DNA of 64,000 nucleotides from Pleurocapsa sp. PCC 7319 (GTDB lineage Bacteria; Cyanobacteriota; Cyanobacteriia; Cyanobacteriales; Xenococcaceae): positions 1,175,902-1,239,901 of the forward strand of contig NZ_KB235922.1 of NCBI RefSeq assembly GCF_000332195.1, written 5' to 3'. The notes beneath the pieces were generated by a model that worked only from the letters and a program-made list of their open reading frames with translations, searched no databases and was not told the DNA's origin. The position numbers and the translations under genes are program-made. Within the stretch, counting starts at the first letter, position 1. The number at the start of each line of letters is the position of its first letter. This document shows positions 46,634-55,929 of the stretch, piece after piece.

Positions 46634-47173
46634 CTACGGATTGATACTCAAAACCCATGCTCCAACTCTCTCGGGAACTGGTGGAGTGTTAGCAGGCACA
46701 ACCTGGGCATAGAAATAGTAAGTACCGACTTCGGGATTTTTGACATTAGACATGACAATCTCTAATTTTTTGGGATCTTTGAGAGGCTCTGCCAAATTTA
46801 TCTGGACAAAATGATTGTCTTCGTCCCAAATTACATCTTTGAGGGTTAAAGATTTTTTCTTATCTCCATTCGGTCTAACTTCAATTTTATCGGTATCAAA
46901 TTTGCCATCAAAATAATCTGGATAAGAGATGACAAACTGAGTTGCTCCATTCTGTAATTTCTTTTTAGGAATTCTAAGACGATAGCGATCGCGATTGTCG
47001 GCAACACCACCAAAATCTAGATAGTAATTAAGAATATCTACATCTCTGTTACCAAAAATAACTAAGCCTGGTGTTCCTTGTGCCACAGCCAGAGTATGAA
47101 CTCCCCCCAGAGTACAGGTAGCTAAAGTTAATGCTGTTAATAGAGGTTTGAAAAATGATTTACGAAGAAACAT
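46634..47173 (-). CDS. DUF2808 domain secreted protein
   Basis: The 179-residue protein has a signal peptide (FFKPLLTALTLATCTLGGVHTLAVAQ) and a DUF2808 domain (GNRDVDILNYYLDFGGVAD; RYRLRIPKKKLQNGATQFVISYPDYFDG as RLRIPKKKLQNGATQFVISY; GTYYFYAQVVPANTP). The family is found in cyanobacteria and is predicted to be periplasmic; function is unknown. It is separated from rpmH by 71 bp and from apt by 215 bp. Confidence 0.85.
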   Translation of the reverse strand: MFLRKSFFKPLLTALTLATCTLGGVHTLAVAQGTPGLVIFGNRDVDILNYYLDFGGVADNRDRYRLRIPKKKLQNGATQFVISYPDYFDGKFDTDKIEVRPNGDKKKSLTLKDVIWDEDNHFVQINLAEPLKDPKKLEIVMSNVKNPEVGTYYFYAQVVPANTPPVPERVGAWVLSINP

Positions 47174-47388
47174 AATTATTTTGCTTAGAGGTTAATTGTT
47201 ACTCAACCCTACTATTTTACTGACTAAGTAAAGGTATCAAATTGTCGGACGTTATTAGGTCAAAAAAGTGCCAATACATATTTATAGTAATCGAGAGTCA
47301 GGAGAACAAATTAATGAGCAACTTAATGAGCAACAGTTTACGGAAAATATGAAGTTGAAACTAAATAATTGAGGATAAGTTGATTCTC

Positions 47389-47907
47389 TTAATACTCCAC
47401 TAAATTAATAATTGGTATGTCAGGTAATTGTTCTCTTCCCGCTAAGGTCGTCAATTCAATCACAAAAGCACAGCCAATAACTTCGGCTTCTACTTGTCCT
47501 AGAAGCTGAGCTGTGGCTTTAGCTGTCCCTCCAGTAGCCAACAAATCATCGACAATTAAGACTTTCGCCCCAGATGCGATCGCGTCTTGATGAATTTCTA
47601 ACTGATCGGTACCATATTCTAGTTCGTAGGCAACGGAATGAACAGAAGCGGGTAGTTTACCTGATTTACGTACAGGGACAAAACCAGCTTGGAGTTGATA
47701 AGCTAACGGGGTGGCAAAAATAAAGCCCCGTGATTCCATGCCCACTACATAGTCGGGAACCAAATCTGCCGCCTGACATTTATGAGTCAGTTGCTCGATG
47801 GTGTAGCGCAATCCTTCAGCATTATTCAGCAAAGTGGTTATGTCCCGAAAAATAATTCCTGGTTGGGGAAAATCGGGAATATCGCGAATTAAAGATTTGA
47901 GTTCCAT
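47389..47907 (-). CDS. apt: Adenine phosphoribosyltransferase
   Basis: This cytosolic salvage enzyme makes AMP from adenine and PRPP. The 172 residues carry [32 protein letters not shown], and the PRPP motif [16 protein letters not shown]. The length is normal. There is no obvious operon partner. Confidence 0.95.
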   Translation of the reverse strand: MELKSLIRDIPDFPQPGIIFRDITTLLNNAEGLRYTIEQLTHKCQAADLVPDYVVGMESRGFIFATPLAYQLQAGFVPVRKSGKLPASVHSVAYELEYGTDQLEIHQDAIASGAKVLIVDDLLATGGTAKATAQLLGQVEAEVIGCAFVIELTTLAGREQLPDIPIINLVEY

Positions 47908-48038
47908 AAATAAACGTCAATAAATTAGATTCAATCCATCCTTTGTCTTAATAGCTATGGCATCATAACACCAGAGATTTATTTGTTATCCTCGACAAAG
48001 AATAATACATATAACTAGAATATGGATTTAATTTTATA

Positions 48039-48668
48039 ATGAGCCAATCTGCAAGTTTAGAATCTGATTTTCCTGCTCCTGCGGAAAGCCAAGCATCAAT
48101 TTTAAGCACTTTACCAGACATATCTCTTCCCTCTAAGGGTTGTTCCCCCCATACTCAATTACAAATCGATTTACTTTTATTAGCTCTCGAAGCTCTCGAA
48201 TTAGGAGCATCAGAGCATATGTTGGCGATGGCAAGACAGTTGGGAATAGAAGAAATTATTAAACATCGTGTCAATCTTTGGCGTTTGCGCTGTAGTAATC
48301 CTTGGCGACGTTCTTACACTAGAGATTATTTGAGCTTAAACCAAGCCAAAGCATTAGTAATTATTGCTGCTTACCGAGCTAAAGAGCTGATGGTAATAAT
48401 TAGACAATTACTGTTGGCAGAACAACAGATGCGAGAGAAAAATTTGCCGATCGACAATCATTTTCGTCTCTCAGAATATTTAGAAAGATTTCGCGCCCAT
48501 TTCCGTAGCCGTATGAACTCTCGCCGTGCTAAAGTATCAGCCTACATAGCCTCAGAAGAACAATTGAACGAATTAGCTTTATCGTTGTTAAATAAGCTGT
48601 TGTTTTGTACAGGAACCAGAGGAATGCAGAGGGTGTGGTTTAGTTTGTTCGATGGAGAAGTGGCATAA
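48039..48668 (+). CDS. DUF3038 family protein
   Basis: The 209-residue protein matches the cyanobacterial DUF3038 family: QIDLLLLALEALELGASEHML, WRLRCSNPWRRSYTRDYLSLNQAKALV, then a helical basic domain. It is mostly helical and soluble. It is followed after 3 bp by the DUF4335 gene; this pairing is conserved in cyanobacteria and suggests a complex, but no function is known. Confidence 0.85.
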   Translation: MSQSASLESDFPAPAESQASILSTLPDISLPSKGCSPHTQLQIDLLLLALEALELGASEHMLAMARQLGIEEIIKHRVNLWRLRCSNPWRRSYTRDYLSLNQAKALVIIAAYRAKELMVIIRQLLLAEQQMREKNLPIDNHFRLSEYLERFRAHFRSRMNSRRAKVSAYIASEEQLNELALSLLNKLLFCTGTRGMQRVWFSLFDGEVA

Positions 48669-48671
48669 AAG

Positions 48672-49355
48672 ATGAATATTAAGCGACAATACAGTTTGCC
48701 AAACTGTAATTTGGTGTTGGAAGGGCTCGAAGATGCAGATACTGAAAGCGTTGCTATTTTAGATGGACATCCCCCCATGTCTATCTTGATTAATGCTGAG
48801 TGTAATTTTCTTAATTCCAACCAAAAACTTAGTGGTGGCAGCGTTTTCTTAGAAAACTTATCTCAAGCGGTAAGTAAGTATGCTCAAGGATTTTTGAGTG
48901 GTTTGTCTCAACCCAACCAAGAAACGACAAACTATCCTCAAATTACACTGGAAAAAGTTATCGAACAAAATCTGCATCGTCTAACTCTTGAGCCTGAACC
49001 AGGTAGTGAGGAACAAAAGATTGAGGTCAATTTAACCACAGTCGAGTTATTCGATTTAGTAGATGCGATTGATCAGTTTTATGGCGATCGCCATACTCTG
49101 CCCAATATGACTCTAGAATTACGACCAATTAGCAAGCGCTACCGTAAACCCGAACAACCTCTAACAGAGAGACTAACTCCCGTAGTGCTGGGATTTAGTA
49201 GTTTAGCAGTGATGGCTGGAGCTTTGTTTATGATTCCTCCCCCAGAAATGCGTGAACCTAAGCCGGCATCCACAGATAATACGACCGAAACTACTCCAAG
49301 TACGGACCCCAAAGAGCTTCCATCTTCAGAGGCAGAACCTATTCCCACTAATTGA
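48672..49355 (+). CDS. DUF4335 family protein with C-terminal membrane anchor
   Basis: The 227-residue product has the DUF4335 pattern (RQYSLPNCNLVLEGLED; FLENLSQAVSKYAQGFLSG; VNLTTVELFDLVDAIDQFY), then a single hydrophobic segment at about 168-188 (TPVVLGFSSLAVMAGALFMI) and a Pro/Thr/Ser/Glu-rich tail. It is therefore probably membrane-anchored with the DUF4335 part in the cytoplasm. It is coupled to DUF3038 (3-bp gap). Confidence 0.82.
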   Translation: MNIKRQYSLPNCNLVLEGLEDADTESVAILDGHPPMSILINAECNFLNSNQKLSGGSVFLENLSQAVSKYAQGFLSGLSQPNQETTNYPQITLEKVIEQNLHRLTLEPEPGSEEQKIEVNLTTVELFDLVDAIDQFYGDRHTLPNMTLELRPISKRYRKPEQPLTERLTPVVLGFSSLAVMAGALFMIPPPEMREPKPASTDNTTETTPSTDPKELPSSEAEPIPTN

Positions 49356-50154
49356 TTTTAGAGTTCTAGTACTGTTCCTTAATATATTTAATAATTTATA
49401 AAAGTTTTTATTGAGTCTAATACCCCCGATCAAAATTATTGAAGAAATCAACACTTTTATCGGATTATTTTAACTACTCATTTTAGGCACTCATTGCTAG
49501 TTTCATAAGTATTTTATATTCAAATTTGTCTAAGTTTGACAAGCAGTTTAGAAAGTGGAAAACTGTTTGATAAGTAAAAGCAACTAGTAGATAATAATCT
49601 ATCTAGAATTGTGTTACTTCCTTAAGCGAGATTTGCTCGCTAGTTTTATGGTGCTTTTTCTCAATCACTTTTGACCAAATTTTAGAATTTAAAACCTGTT
49701 CTTAATGATCATCGCCAAACCAATGTTGAGCCAAAAATCCCATTGTGCTTTAATTCTTAGATACGATCTCTTGGTCAATTTTCAATCGTTAAACTGACAG
49801 ATATTCAAAATTATCCGTAATTTAAGAATAAACTTTAAGACTTCAAATAGCCATTTAATTCCTGTTTCTAGTTTGTCACCCTTGTGATTCTATGGTGGGG
49901 AAAATCGGGCTTTTTAATTTATCACAGTTCTAAGCTGTCATAGCTTGAAATCTGAAGTTTTTGCGTTAATAATACTTTTACTTATTTAACACATTGTAAA
50001 TTTTTGTATTAAATATTCTAATTAAAGTATTTTGTTTAACATTATCAAAACAAAATTAAAGCAAAATTAAAGCAAAATGAGAGTTTCCTGAGAGGATATA
50101 GCGAGAAACGGAAACTTACAAACCTTGTAAACTTGAGAGTGGGAGCATCTTAAA
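49356..50154. other. 799-bp gene-free region, includes terminator and 5' leader
   Basis: No protein gene is called. AGCGAG / CTCGCT (49625-49641) is a perfect 6-bp hairpin followed by AGTTTTA and may be a terminator for DUF4335 or for an unseen RNA. Near the end, AGTTTCC (50082-50088) and GGAAACT (50110-50116) can pair in the leader of the next gene. Confidence 0.45.
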
Positions 50155-51321
50155 ATGATTCGCGTATTGGTTGTAGATGACCTAAAGCTAATTTGTGAGG
50201 GTTTGAAAGCAATGTTTTTATCTGTCGAAGATATCAGCATTGTTGGATTTGCTCACAATGGCCAAGATGCCATTGAGCAAATTATTCAAGAAAAACCAGA
50301 TGTCGTCTTGATAGATGTACTGATGCCGGTTATGGGTGGCATTGAGGCTACCAAGGAGATAACCAAACTGTTTCCTGAAGTAAAGGTTATTGTTCTAAGT
50401 ACCTTTGAGGATGACCCCGTAATTATGGATGCGATCGCGGCAGGGGCAAAAGGTTATCTGCTCAAAAATATGATTGCTCAAGATTTAGCTTCAGCAATTC
50501 GGGCAGTCAATCGAGGCTCTTCTCAACTAGCACCCGGGGTTCTCGATAGCCTGGCAAAAACTGCTTTTAACAATTCAGGTTCCACCAACACCGTAGCAGC
50601 TCCCGAAAAAGTTGGTACTATTGATTCTAGTCAAAAAATTAAAGTCAAACCACAAACTAGTCAAGTAAAATCGTCAAAAACTAAACTGGCTAAAAAAGCT
50701 AAAGTCAAGCCAGAAAAACCATTATTTCGATACGGTGATTGGGCGGCATTAGTTATCGGAATAGTTCTATTGGCTAAAACAGATGGTATGGGTCATCATC
50801 TCGGGCACGCAGGGGTGTTCTTTTTGATGTTGGCATTGATTGCTCGTCCGATTCGTTTCTTATGGGATCTACCTCTAAAATATCGTAGAACTATCGGTAT
50901 ACTTGCTTTTGCGACTGCCTTAGGTCATGCTATTTATGCTACTATTAATGTCTTGCATTCAAATTGGGCAACAATCTTCTTAATGTCACCCAAATTCCAA
51001 TGGGGAATGTGGGCTGGTATTTTGTCCTTGGCGGCGATGACTCCTGCTGCCATAACTAGTTTTAATCATTTTAAAAAGAAATTAGGGAAAAACTGGCGCA
51101 AAATTCATTTACTGACTGTTCCTAGCCTGGCTTTAGCAATAATACATACGATCTTAGTAGGACCTCACTACTTTGGGCAGATTCAGATAGAAATTATTCA
51201 TCACTTCCGTACTTATGTGATGTTACTTGTGGGAATATTAGTGTTACTGATGCGCAGACGAATATTTTGGTCAATATTAGGATTAAGTGGTTTGGGAAAG
51301 GGTAAAAAGATCAAGACTTAA
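50155..51321 (+). CDS. Response-regulator receiver domain fused to MsrQ-like heme membrane domain
   Basis: The 388-residue protein has an N-terminal receiver domain (residues 1-120) with all key residues: Asp8/Asp9, phospho-acceptor Asp54 (VLIDVLMP), Ser82 and Lys104, and a NarL-type C-terminal end (AVNRGSSQLAPGVLDSL). The expected LuxR helix-turn-helix is absent. Instead a Lys-rich linker (about 140-190) leads to a membrane domain at about 195-378 resembling MsrQ/ferric-reductase-like proteins (LKYRRTIGILAF; LGKNWRKIHLLT), with candidate heme ligands His258, His318 and His331. No MsrP gene is adjacent. It may be a phospho-regulated membrane redox protein. The ATG at 50155 is the receiver's natural start. 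Confidence 0.85.
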   Translation: MIRVLVVDDLKLICEGLKAMFLSVEDISIVGFAHNGQDAIEQIIQEKPDVVLIDVLMPVMGGIEATKEITKLFPEVKVIVLSTFEDDPVIMDAIAAGAKGYLLKNMIAQDLASAIRAVNRGSSQLAPGVLDSLAKTAFNNSGSTNTVAAPEKVGTIDSSQKIKVKPQTSQVKSSKTKLAKKAKVKPEKPLFRYGDWAALVIGIVLLAKTDGMGHHLGHAGVFFLMLALIARPIRFLWDLPLKYRRTIGILAFATALGHAIYATINVLHSNWATIFLMSPKFQWGMWAGILSLAAMTPAAITSFNHFKKKLGKNWRKIHLLTVPSLALAIIHTILVGPHYFGQIQIEIIHHFRTYVMLLVGILVLLMRRRIFWSILGLSGLGKGKKIKT

Positions 51322-51379
51322 AACAATTAAAATAGCTTGCTCATTACCAAGCCCTTTGGGCTGAAGTAACAAGTAACAA

Positions 51380-51477
51380 GTAATGAGTAATGAGTAATGA
51401 GTAATGAGTAATGAGTAATGAGTAATGAGTAATGAGTAATGAGTAATGAGTAATGAGTAATGAGTAATGAGTAATGA
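51380..51477. repeat. Heptanucleotide tandem repeat, 14 GTAATGA units
   Basis: Fourteen perfect GTAATGA copies, preceded by two AAGTAAC-like units, lie after the receiver-membrane fusion gene. It is the longest such array in the window. The rest of the 51322-51994 gap holds a weak hairpin (CCTCAC/GTGAGG, 51524-51547) and no gene. Confidence 0.96.
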
Positions 51478-51994
51478 GTAATGCCCGAAGTTTGGTCGAA
51501 ACACATACCGGCAAGCCCTTTGTCCTCACGGACATCTCACGGTGAGGAAGAAGCTTTCGCACACGTGTCTTCATCAATTAGGACAAAGCTAAAAAAATAT
51601 AATTCAATTTTTGAATACATGCGGCGAAATATGCGCCTTGGTCTTGCGTGATTCTGGAAGTATTACTCCTTACTCACTACTTCCTACTTATTACTCTTGA
51701 AGCCTGATGAGAATGAGCTTTGTAGATCAAACATCACTTAATTTATCTCGTGTATTAAGCAATTTTTTTAAAAACTAAATAGTAGATAATACAATTATTA
51801 AAGATACGTTTTTCATTCCTTTATATTTCAACAATCTGCTTCCTCCGCCTTTTTGTCTGGCTACTAAGGTTGATAGAAGATCAATTTTATATTTTTTATT
51901 TCTATCAATCCGCGAAAAAACGAATTTGTGTTCTAAAATCTTAAATTAAAATAGACAAATATAAATTTTTATTAAGCGAGGGTTTAAATAAATT

Positions 51995-53470
51995 ATGTAC
52001 ATCGTGCAGATTGCCTCCGAATGCGCTCCTGTAATTAAAGCCGGCGGTTTAGGAGATGTGGTTTATGGGTTGAGTAGGGAATTAGAGGAGCGGGGTCACT
52101 GTGTCGAGCTAATTCTGCCGATGTATGACTGCATGAGATATGACCATATTTGGGGATTGCACGATGCCTATCGCGATCTAGACGTACCTTGGTATGGTGG
52201 TGAAATTAAATGTGACGTTTTTTGTGGTTGGGTACACGGAAGACTTTGTTTCTTTATTCAACCTAAGAGCCAAGATCAATTCTTTAATCGTGGATATGTC
52301 TATGGTGGTGAAGATGATCCGATGCGCTTTGCTTTCTTTAGTAAAGCGGCAATGGAGTTTTTACTCAAAAGTAATAAACGTCCTGATATCATCCATTGTC
52401 ACGACTGGCAAACTGGCTTAGTTCCCGTGATGCTATACGAAATGTATCAGTACTACGGAATGGAACGTCAGAGAGTCTGCTACACAATTCACAATTTTAG
52501 ACATCAAGGCAATTGTGGCAACGATATCCTGATGGCGACAGGTTTAAATCGACCTGAATACTACTTCCACTATGATCGTCTACAAGATAACTTCAATCCC
52601 TTTGCTCTAAATCTCATGAAGGGTGGGATAGTATATTCCAATTATGTTAATACTGTTTCTCCTCATCATGCATGGGAAGCTCGCTTTACGGATGTCGGTT
52701 ATGGCTTGGGTCATACTCTAGAAATTCATCAAGGTAAATTTAGTGGCATTCTTAACGGTGTTGATTACAATCTGTGGAATCCTGAGTCAGATAGTTATAT
52801 TCCCTCTCAGTACAGTCTTAATCAGCCTCAAAATAAAGCAAAAAACAAACAAGCTTTACGAGAACGACTACTGTTAAAGGATTGCGATAAACCCCTTATT
52901 GCTTACATCGGTCGTTTAGACGATCAAAAGGGAGTACACTTAGTTCATCATGCAATCTACTATGCTCTTAATCGTAATGCTCAATTTGTATTATTAGGTT
53001 CAGCTACTTCCGGTGATGTCAACGCTAAATTTTGGCATGAAAAGCATTTTCTCAACGATAATCCCGACGTACATCTAGAGATTGGTTTCAACGAAGAACT
53101 AGCTCACTTAATCTATGCTGGGGCTGATATGGTAGTTGTTCCCAGTAACTTTGAACCTTGCGGACTGACTCAACTGATTAGTTTAAAATACGGCACTGTA
53201 CCGATTGTAAGAGGTGTTGGTGGTCTACTCAGTACCGTGTTTGACCGTGACTACGATCTAGACCATGCCCCAGAAAAGCGTAATGGCTATGTCTTCTATC
53301 AAATGGATAATCATGCTTTAGAATCAGCTATGGAAAGAGCGATCGGCTTATATTATGAGTATCCTAAGGAATTTGAGCAGCTAATGTTGCAAGGAATGGA
53401 ATACAATTATTCTTGGAAAAATTCAGCTTCTCAATATCTCAGTATTTATGAGCTGATTCGGTTTAAGTAA
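51995..53470 (+). CDS. glgA: Glycogen synthase (GT5)
   Basis: The ADP-glucose-dependent enzyme extends alpha-1,4-glucan. The 491 residues have the N-terminal KAGGLGDVVYGLSREL (ADP-glucose binding), HCHDWQTGLVPVM, TIHNFRHQG, and the C-terminal IGRLDDQKGVHL and VVPSNFEPCGLTQL (E-X7-E catalytic region). It fits the GT5 type found in cyanobacteria, which often have two GlgA proteins. The ATG at 51995 gives the normal MYIVQIASECAPV N-terminus. Confidence 0.95.
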   Translation: MYIVQIASECAPVIKAGGLGDVVYGLSRELEERGHCVELILPMYDCMRYDHIWGLHDAYRDLDVPWYGGEIKCDVFCGWVHGRLCFFIQPKSQDQFFNRGYVYGGEDDPMRFAFFSKAAMEFLLKSNKRPDIIHCHDWQTGLVPVMLYEMYQYYGMERQRVCYTIHNFRHQGNCGNDILMATGLNRPEYYFHYDRLQDNFNPFALNLMKGGIVYSNYVNTVSPHHAWEARFTDVGYGLGHTLEIHQGKFSGILNGVDYNLWNPESDSYIPSQYSLNQPQNKAKNKQALRERLLLKDCDKPLIAYIGRLDDQKGVHLVHHAIYYALNRNAQFVLLGSATSGDVNAKFWHEKHFLNDNPDVHLEIGFNEELAHLIYAGADMVVVPSNFEPCGLTQLISLKYGTVPIVRGVGGLLSTVFDRDYDLDHAPEKRNGYVFYQMDNHALESAMERAIGLYYEYPKEFEQLMLQGMEYNYSWKNSASQYLSIYELIRFK

Positions 53471-53476
53471 GTCTGT

Positions 53477-54343
53477 CTAATTAATTTTCTTTAAAGCTGC
53501 GACCAAACTCTGACAAACATTAGTTAAAAAATCTAAGTCCAGAGTGTCGATTGTATCGCTAGCCTGATGATAATGAGGATTACGCAACATTGCCGTGTCT
53601 GTCACCATGATGGCACGGTAATTTTGTTGCCAAAAAGGACGATGATCGCTAAATCCAGTGATGGGAACCAGTTTGCCACTACTAGGATCTGGTAATATTT
53701 CGCAGGGAGTGCCAGTTTGTTTCATTTGGCGACTCATACGCATTAAATCAGGAAAGGCTTTTAAATTACCTACTAAAGCAATAAAGTTACCGCGATCGCC
53801 ATAAAAGGGTTTTAATATCTTAGGATAAGACTGAGAATCAGCAGCATTATCGCAATATCCCAACATTTCTAGGGACAACATCAGTCTTAACTTTTCTTTA
53901 TTTTGCTTAAGCTGTTGAGCATAGGCAGTACTACCTAATAAACCATATTCTTCCAAATCAAATGCTACTAGCCTAACGGGATATTTTAGCGGACTAGTAG
54001 TAAAAACTGCTGCTAACTCTAATAGAACCGCTACTCCCGTTGCATTATCATCTGCCCCAGGAGTCCCAGGTACAGCATCGTAATGTGCGCCAATTAAGAT
54101 CGGAGGTAAGTTGGATGTTTGATCGGAATCAAGATTGAGGATTAGATTTTGATAAGTTTTACCATTAACTTCAAATTCATGATTGTCCACTTTTCCCCAC
54201 TGAGATAAAGACTCGCGGATATATTCCCTAACCAAAAAATGTCCTCCAGAAGCAACATAGGGATCTCGCTCTCGTACAATTTGAGTCAGATGATCGTAAA
54301 GCCTTTGTTTCAAATTGACATTTATTTGTTGTTGGTTTTCCAT
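53477..54343 (-). CDS. M28 family zinc peptidase
   Basis: The 288-residue protein is an aminopeptidase-like M28 enzyme with the two-zinc ligand set visible: GAHYDAVPG (His, Asp), GADDNATGVA (Asp), DLEEYGLLGS (Glu-Glu) and NPHYHQASDT (His). It has no signal peptide, so it is probably cytosolic. Substrate is unknown. It is convergent with glgA, only 6 bp apart. Confidence 0.9.
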   Translation of the reverse strand: MENQQQINVNLKQRLYDHLTQIVRERDPYVASGGHFLVREYIRESLSQWGKVDNHEFEVNGKTYQNLILNLDSDQTSNLPPILIGAHYDAVPGTPGADDNATGVAVLLELAAVFTTSPLKYPVRLVAFDLEEYGLLGSTAYAQQLKQNKEKLRLMLSLEMLGYCDNAADSQSYPKILKPFYGDRGNFIALVGNLKAFPDLMRMSRQMKQTGTPCEILPDPSSGKLVPITGFSDHRPFWQQNYRAIMVTDTAMLRNPHYHQASDTIDTLDLDFLTNVCQSLVAALKKIN

Positions 54344-54429
54344 CTTACTACTTTTTTAGACAGCGTGATTTCTCAATAATTCTAACCATTTACCACTATA
54401 GTTGTGGACGTTGTGTACGTTTTTAGCTT

Positions 54430-54459
54430 AACTACCGATAATTACTGTTATCGGTAGTT
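54430..54459. other. Perfect 12-bp inverted repeat upstream of the M28 gene
   Basis: AACTACCGATAA and TTATCGGTAGTT (6-nt loop) pair exactly. It lies 87 bases upstream of the M28 start. Without a T tract it may be an operator or a processing site. Confidence 0.55.
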
Positions 54460-54696
54460 CATTGTTCTTTGACAAAATATAAATCACAAGCGTTTACAGG
54501 CAAAAGTATGTATAACATTTTGAATGCTTCCAATTCTATATATTGAATTTAAATTTACTATCACTTATTTTCCAAAAAGATAAAAATTTTCCTAGATATT
54601 AGTCTTAAAAAGCAATAAAAAACTTGATGTTTTTTGTTATTAAAGTGAATTATGTAAGTCTATTTCTACCAATCTTGTTTTTCTACTCAATTCTTT

Positions 54697-54730
54697 AAAA
54701 TGTGTCACTAGTTTAGTTTTGACACATTTT
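54697..54730. promoter_or_regulatory. TGTGTCA-N12-TGACACA palindrome, copy 1
   Basis: AAAATGTGTCA and TGACACATTTT, perfect 11-bp arms around a 12-base spacer. It is one of five copies between 54.7 and 56.4 kb, all with the same arm and spacer. It lies in the 54344-54932 gap, which has no gene. Confidence 0.75.
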
Positions 54731-54880
54731 ATTAGTTTACAAGTACTATTAGATAGAGGTGATCTTGAAAGCAAAGTTCAGGCGATCGCGACAATATTAA
54801 AGCTCCAATCATCAAAAATAATAGAATGAACTCCCTTGATTGTTGTTAAACAAAGAGTCACTGCTACAACTTCAATAATT

Positions 54881-54914
54881 AAAATGTGTCATAAATTAAT
54901 AATTGATACATTTT
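54881..54914. promoter_or_regulatory. TGTGTCA-N12-TGACACA palindrome, copy 2, upstream of MOSC gene
   Basis: AAAATGTGTCA and TGATACATTTT with a 12-base spacer (one mismatch). Its end is 18 bases before the ATG of the MOSC gene, a position suited to an operator overlapping the promoter or leader. Confidence 0.72.
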
Positions 54915-54932
54915 TGAGAGAGGCTAATATCG

Positions 54933-55475
54933 ATGAATGGAATAGTGACCGCCGTAAGTCGCAGAGCAACCCATGCATTTAGTAAATCAAATCAGGATAG
55001 TATCAAGTTATTAGCAGGATTAGGTGTTGAAGGCGATGCTCATTCTGGAAGAACCGTTAAACATCGCTCCAGAGTAGCAAAAGACCCTAATCAACCTAAC
55101 TTAAGACAAGTGCATTTAATTCATGCTGAATTACACGATGAGTTAAAGGCTGTCGGGTTTAACATCTTAGCCGGTCAAATGGGAGAAAATATTACGACTA
55201 GGGGTATAAATCTTTTAGAATTACCTACCGACACACTGCTACATCTAGGAAATGACGCGGTTATTCAGGTAACTGGTTTACGCAATCCTTGCACTCAACT
55301 AGACCGCTTTCAACCTGGTTTAATGGCTGCGGTGTTAGATAAAGATGAACAGGGCAATATCATTCGTAAAGCTGGAATTATGGGTATTGTCTTAGCTAGT
55401 GGAGTAGTCAATACTGGAGATCAGATTAATATTGAATTTCCGCCTAAACCATATCGATCGCTTGAACGAGTTTAA
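54933..55475 (+). CDS. MOSC domain protein
   Basis: The 180-residue protein has a MOSC domain (LGVEGDAHSGR; MGENITTRGINLLELP; VTGLRNPCTQLDRFQPG with Cys120). MOSC proteins handle molybdenum cofactor sulfur or catalyse related N-hydroxy reductions; the conserved Cys is in the expected place. The gene is flanked by palindrome copies 2 and 3. It looks intact. No other molybdenum gene is nearby. Confidence 0.88.
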   Translation: MNGIVTAVSRRATHAFSKSNQDSIKLLAGLGVEGDAHSGRTVKHRSRVAKDPNQPNLRQVHLIHAELHDELKAVGFNILAGQMGENITTRGINLLELPTDTLLHLGNDAVIQVTGLRNPCTQLDRFQPGLMAAVLDKDEQGNIIRKAGIMGIVLASGVVNTGDQINIEFPPKPYRSLERV

Positions 55476-55510
55476 AAGCTTATTCAAAAATAGCTACTCA
55501 TAATTTTTTC

Positions 55511-55541
55511 AAATGTGTCAATAGTTTATTTATGACACATT
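55511..55541. promoter_or_regulatory. TGTGTCA-N12-TGACACA palindrome, copy 3
   Basis: AATGTGTCA and TGACACATT with a 12-base spacer, placed 36 bases after the MOSC stop and before the broken acetyltransferase gene. Confidence 0.72.
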
Positions 55542-55569
55542 AATTAAGAAAAGGAAATTTTCAATTTCC

Positions 55570-55797
55570 TTAAATCAACTTCTTAATCAAACATACAATT
55601 CGGTCAACTTCCTCAAAGCCCAATGCTTTGTGAGCGGCAATACTGACCAAATTTTCTAGTCCAGCATCACTTGCCAATTCATCGAAACCATTTTCTGTCG
55701 CCCAATTTTCTGCGGTTTGAATTAACTTTTTTCCATATCCACAGCCCCGAAGCTCCAGATCTATATACCAACCTTCAATATAGGGAACTTTTTCTGA
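55570..55797 (-). pseudogene. Truncated GNAT acetyltransferase (aminoglycoside 6'-type)
   Basis: About 75 codons read VPYIEGWYIDLELRGCGYGKKL, cited as VPYIEGWYIDLELRG and CGYGKKLI, then AHKALGFEEVDRIVC and end at a TAA. This is the C-terminal half of a GNAT protein of the AAC(6') type, with the acetyl-CoA motif RGCGYG. An in-frame stop lies directly upstream (55798-55800) and there is no start codon, so the N-terminal half is missing. Confidence 0.8.
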
Positions 55798-55929
55798 TTA
55801 ACTACCTTCAGCGTAGTTTCGCACCCTCAATTCGATGAATCTCCCCGAGCTTTCCGTTACTCTTCTCTAGAACAAATACTATCTCCTCGTACGTTTAAGA
55901 GACACTGATAGATAAATGATAAATGTTTA

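Noticed and set aside
51283-51577. Two minus-strand ORFs of 73 and 77 codons with LLITHYS repeats
   Set aside because: They are only translations of the GTAATGA heptamer array.
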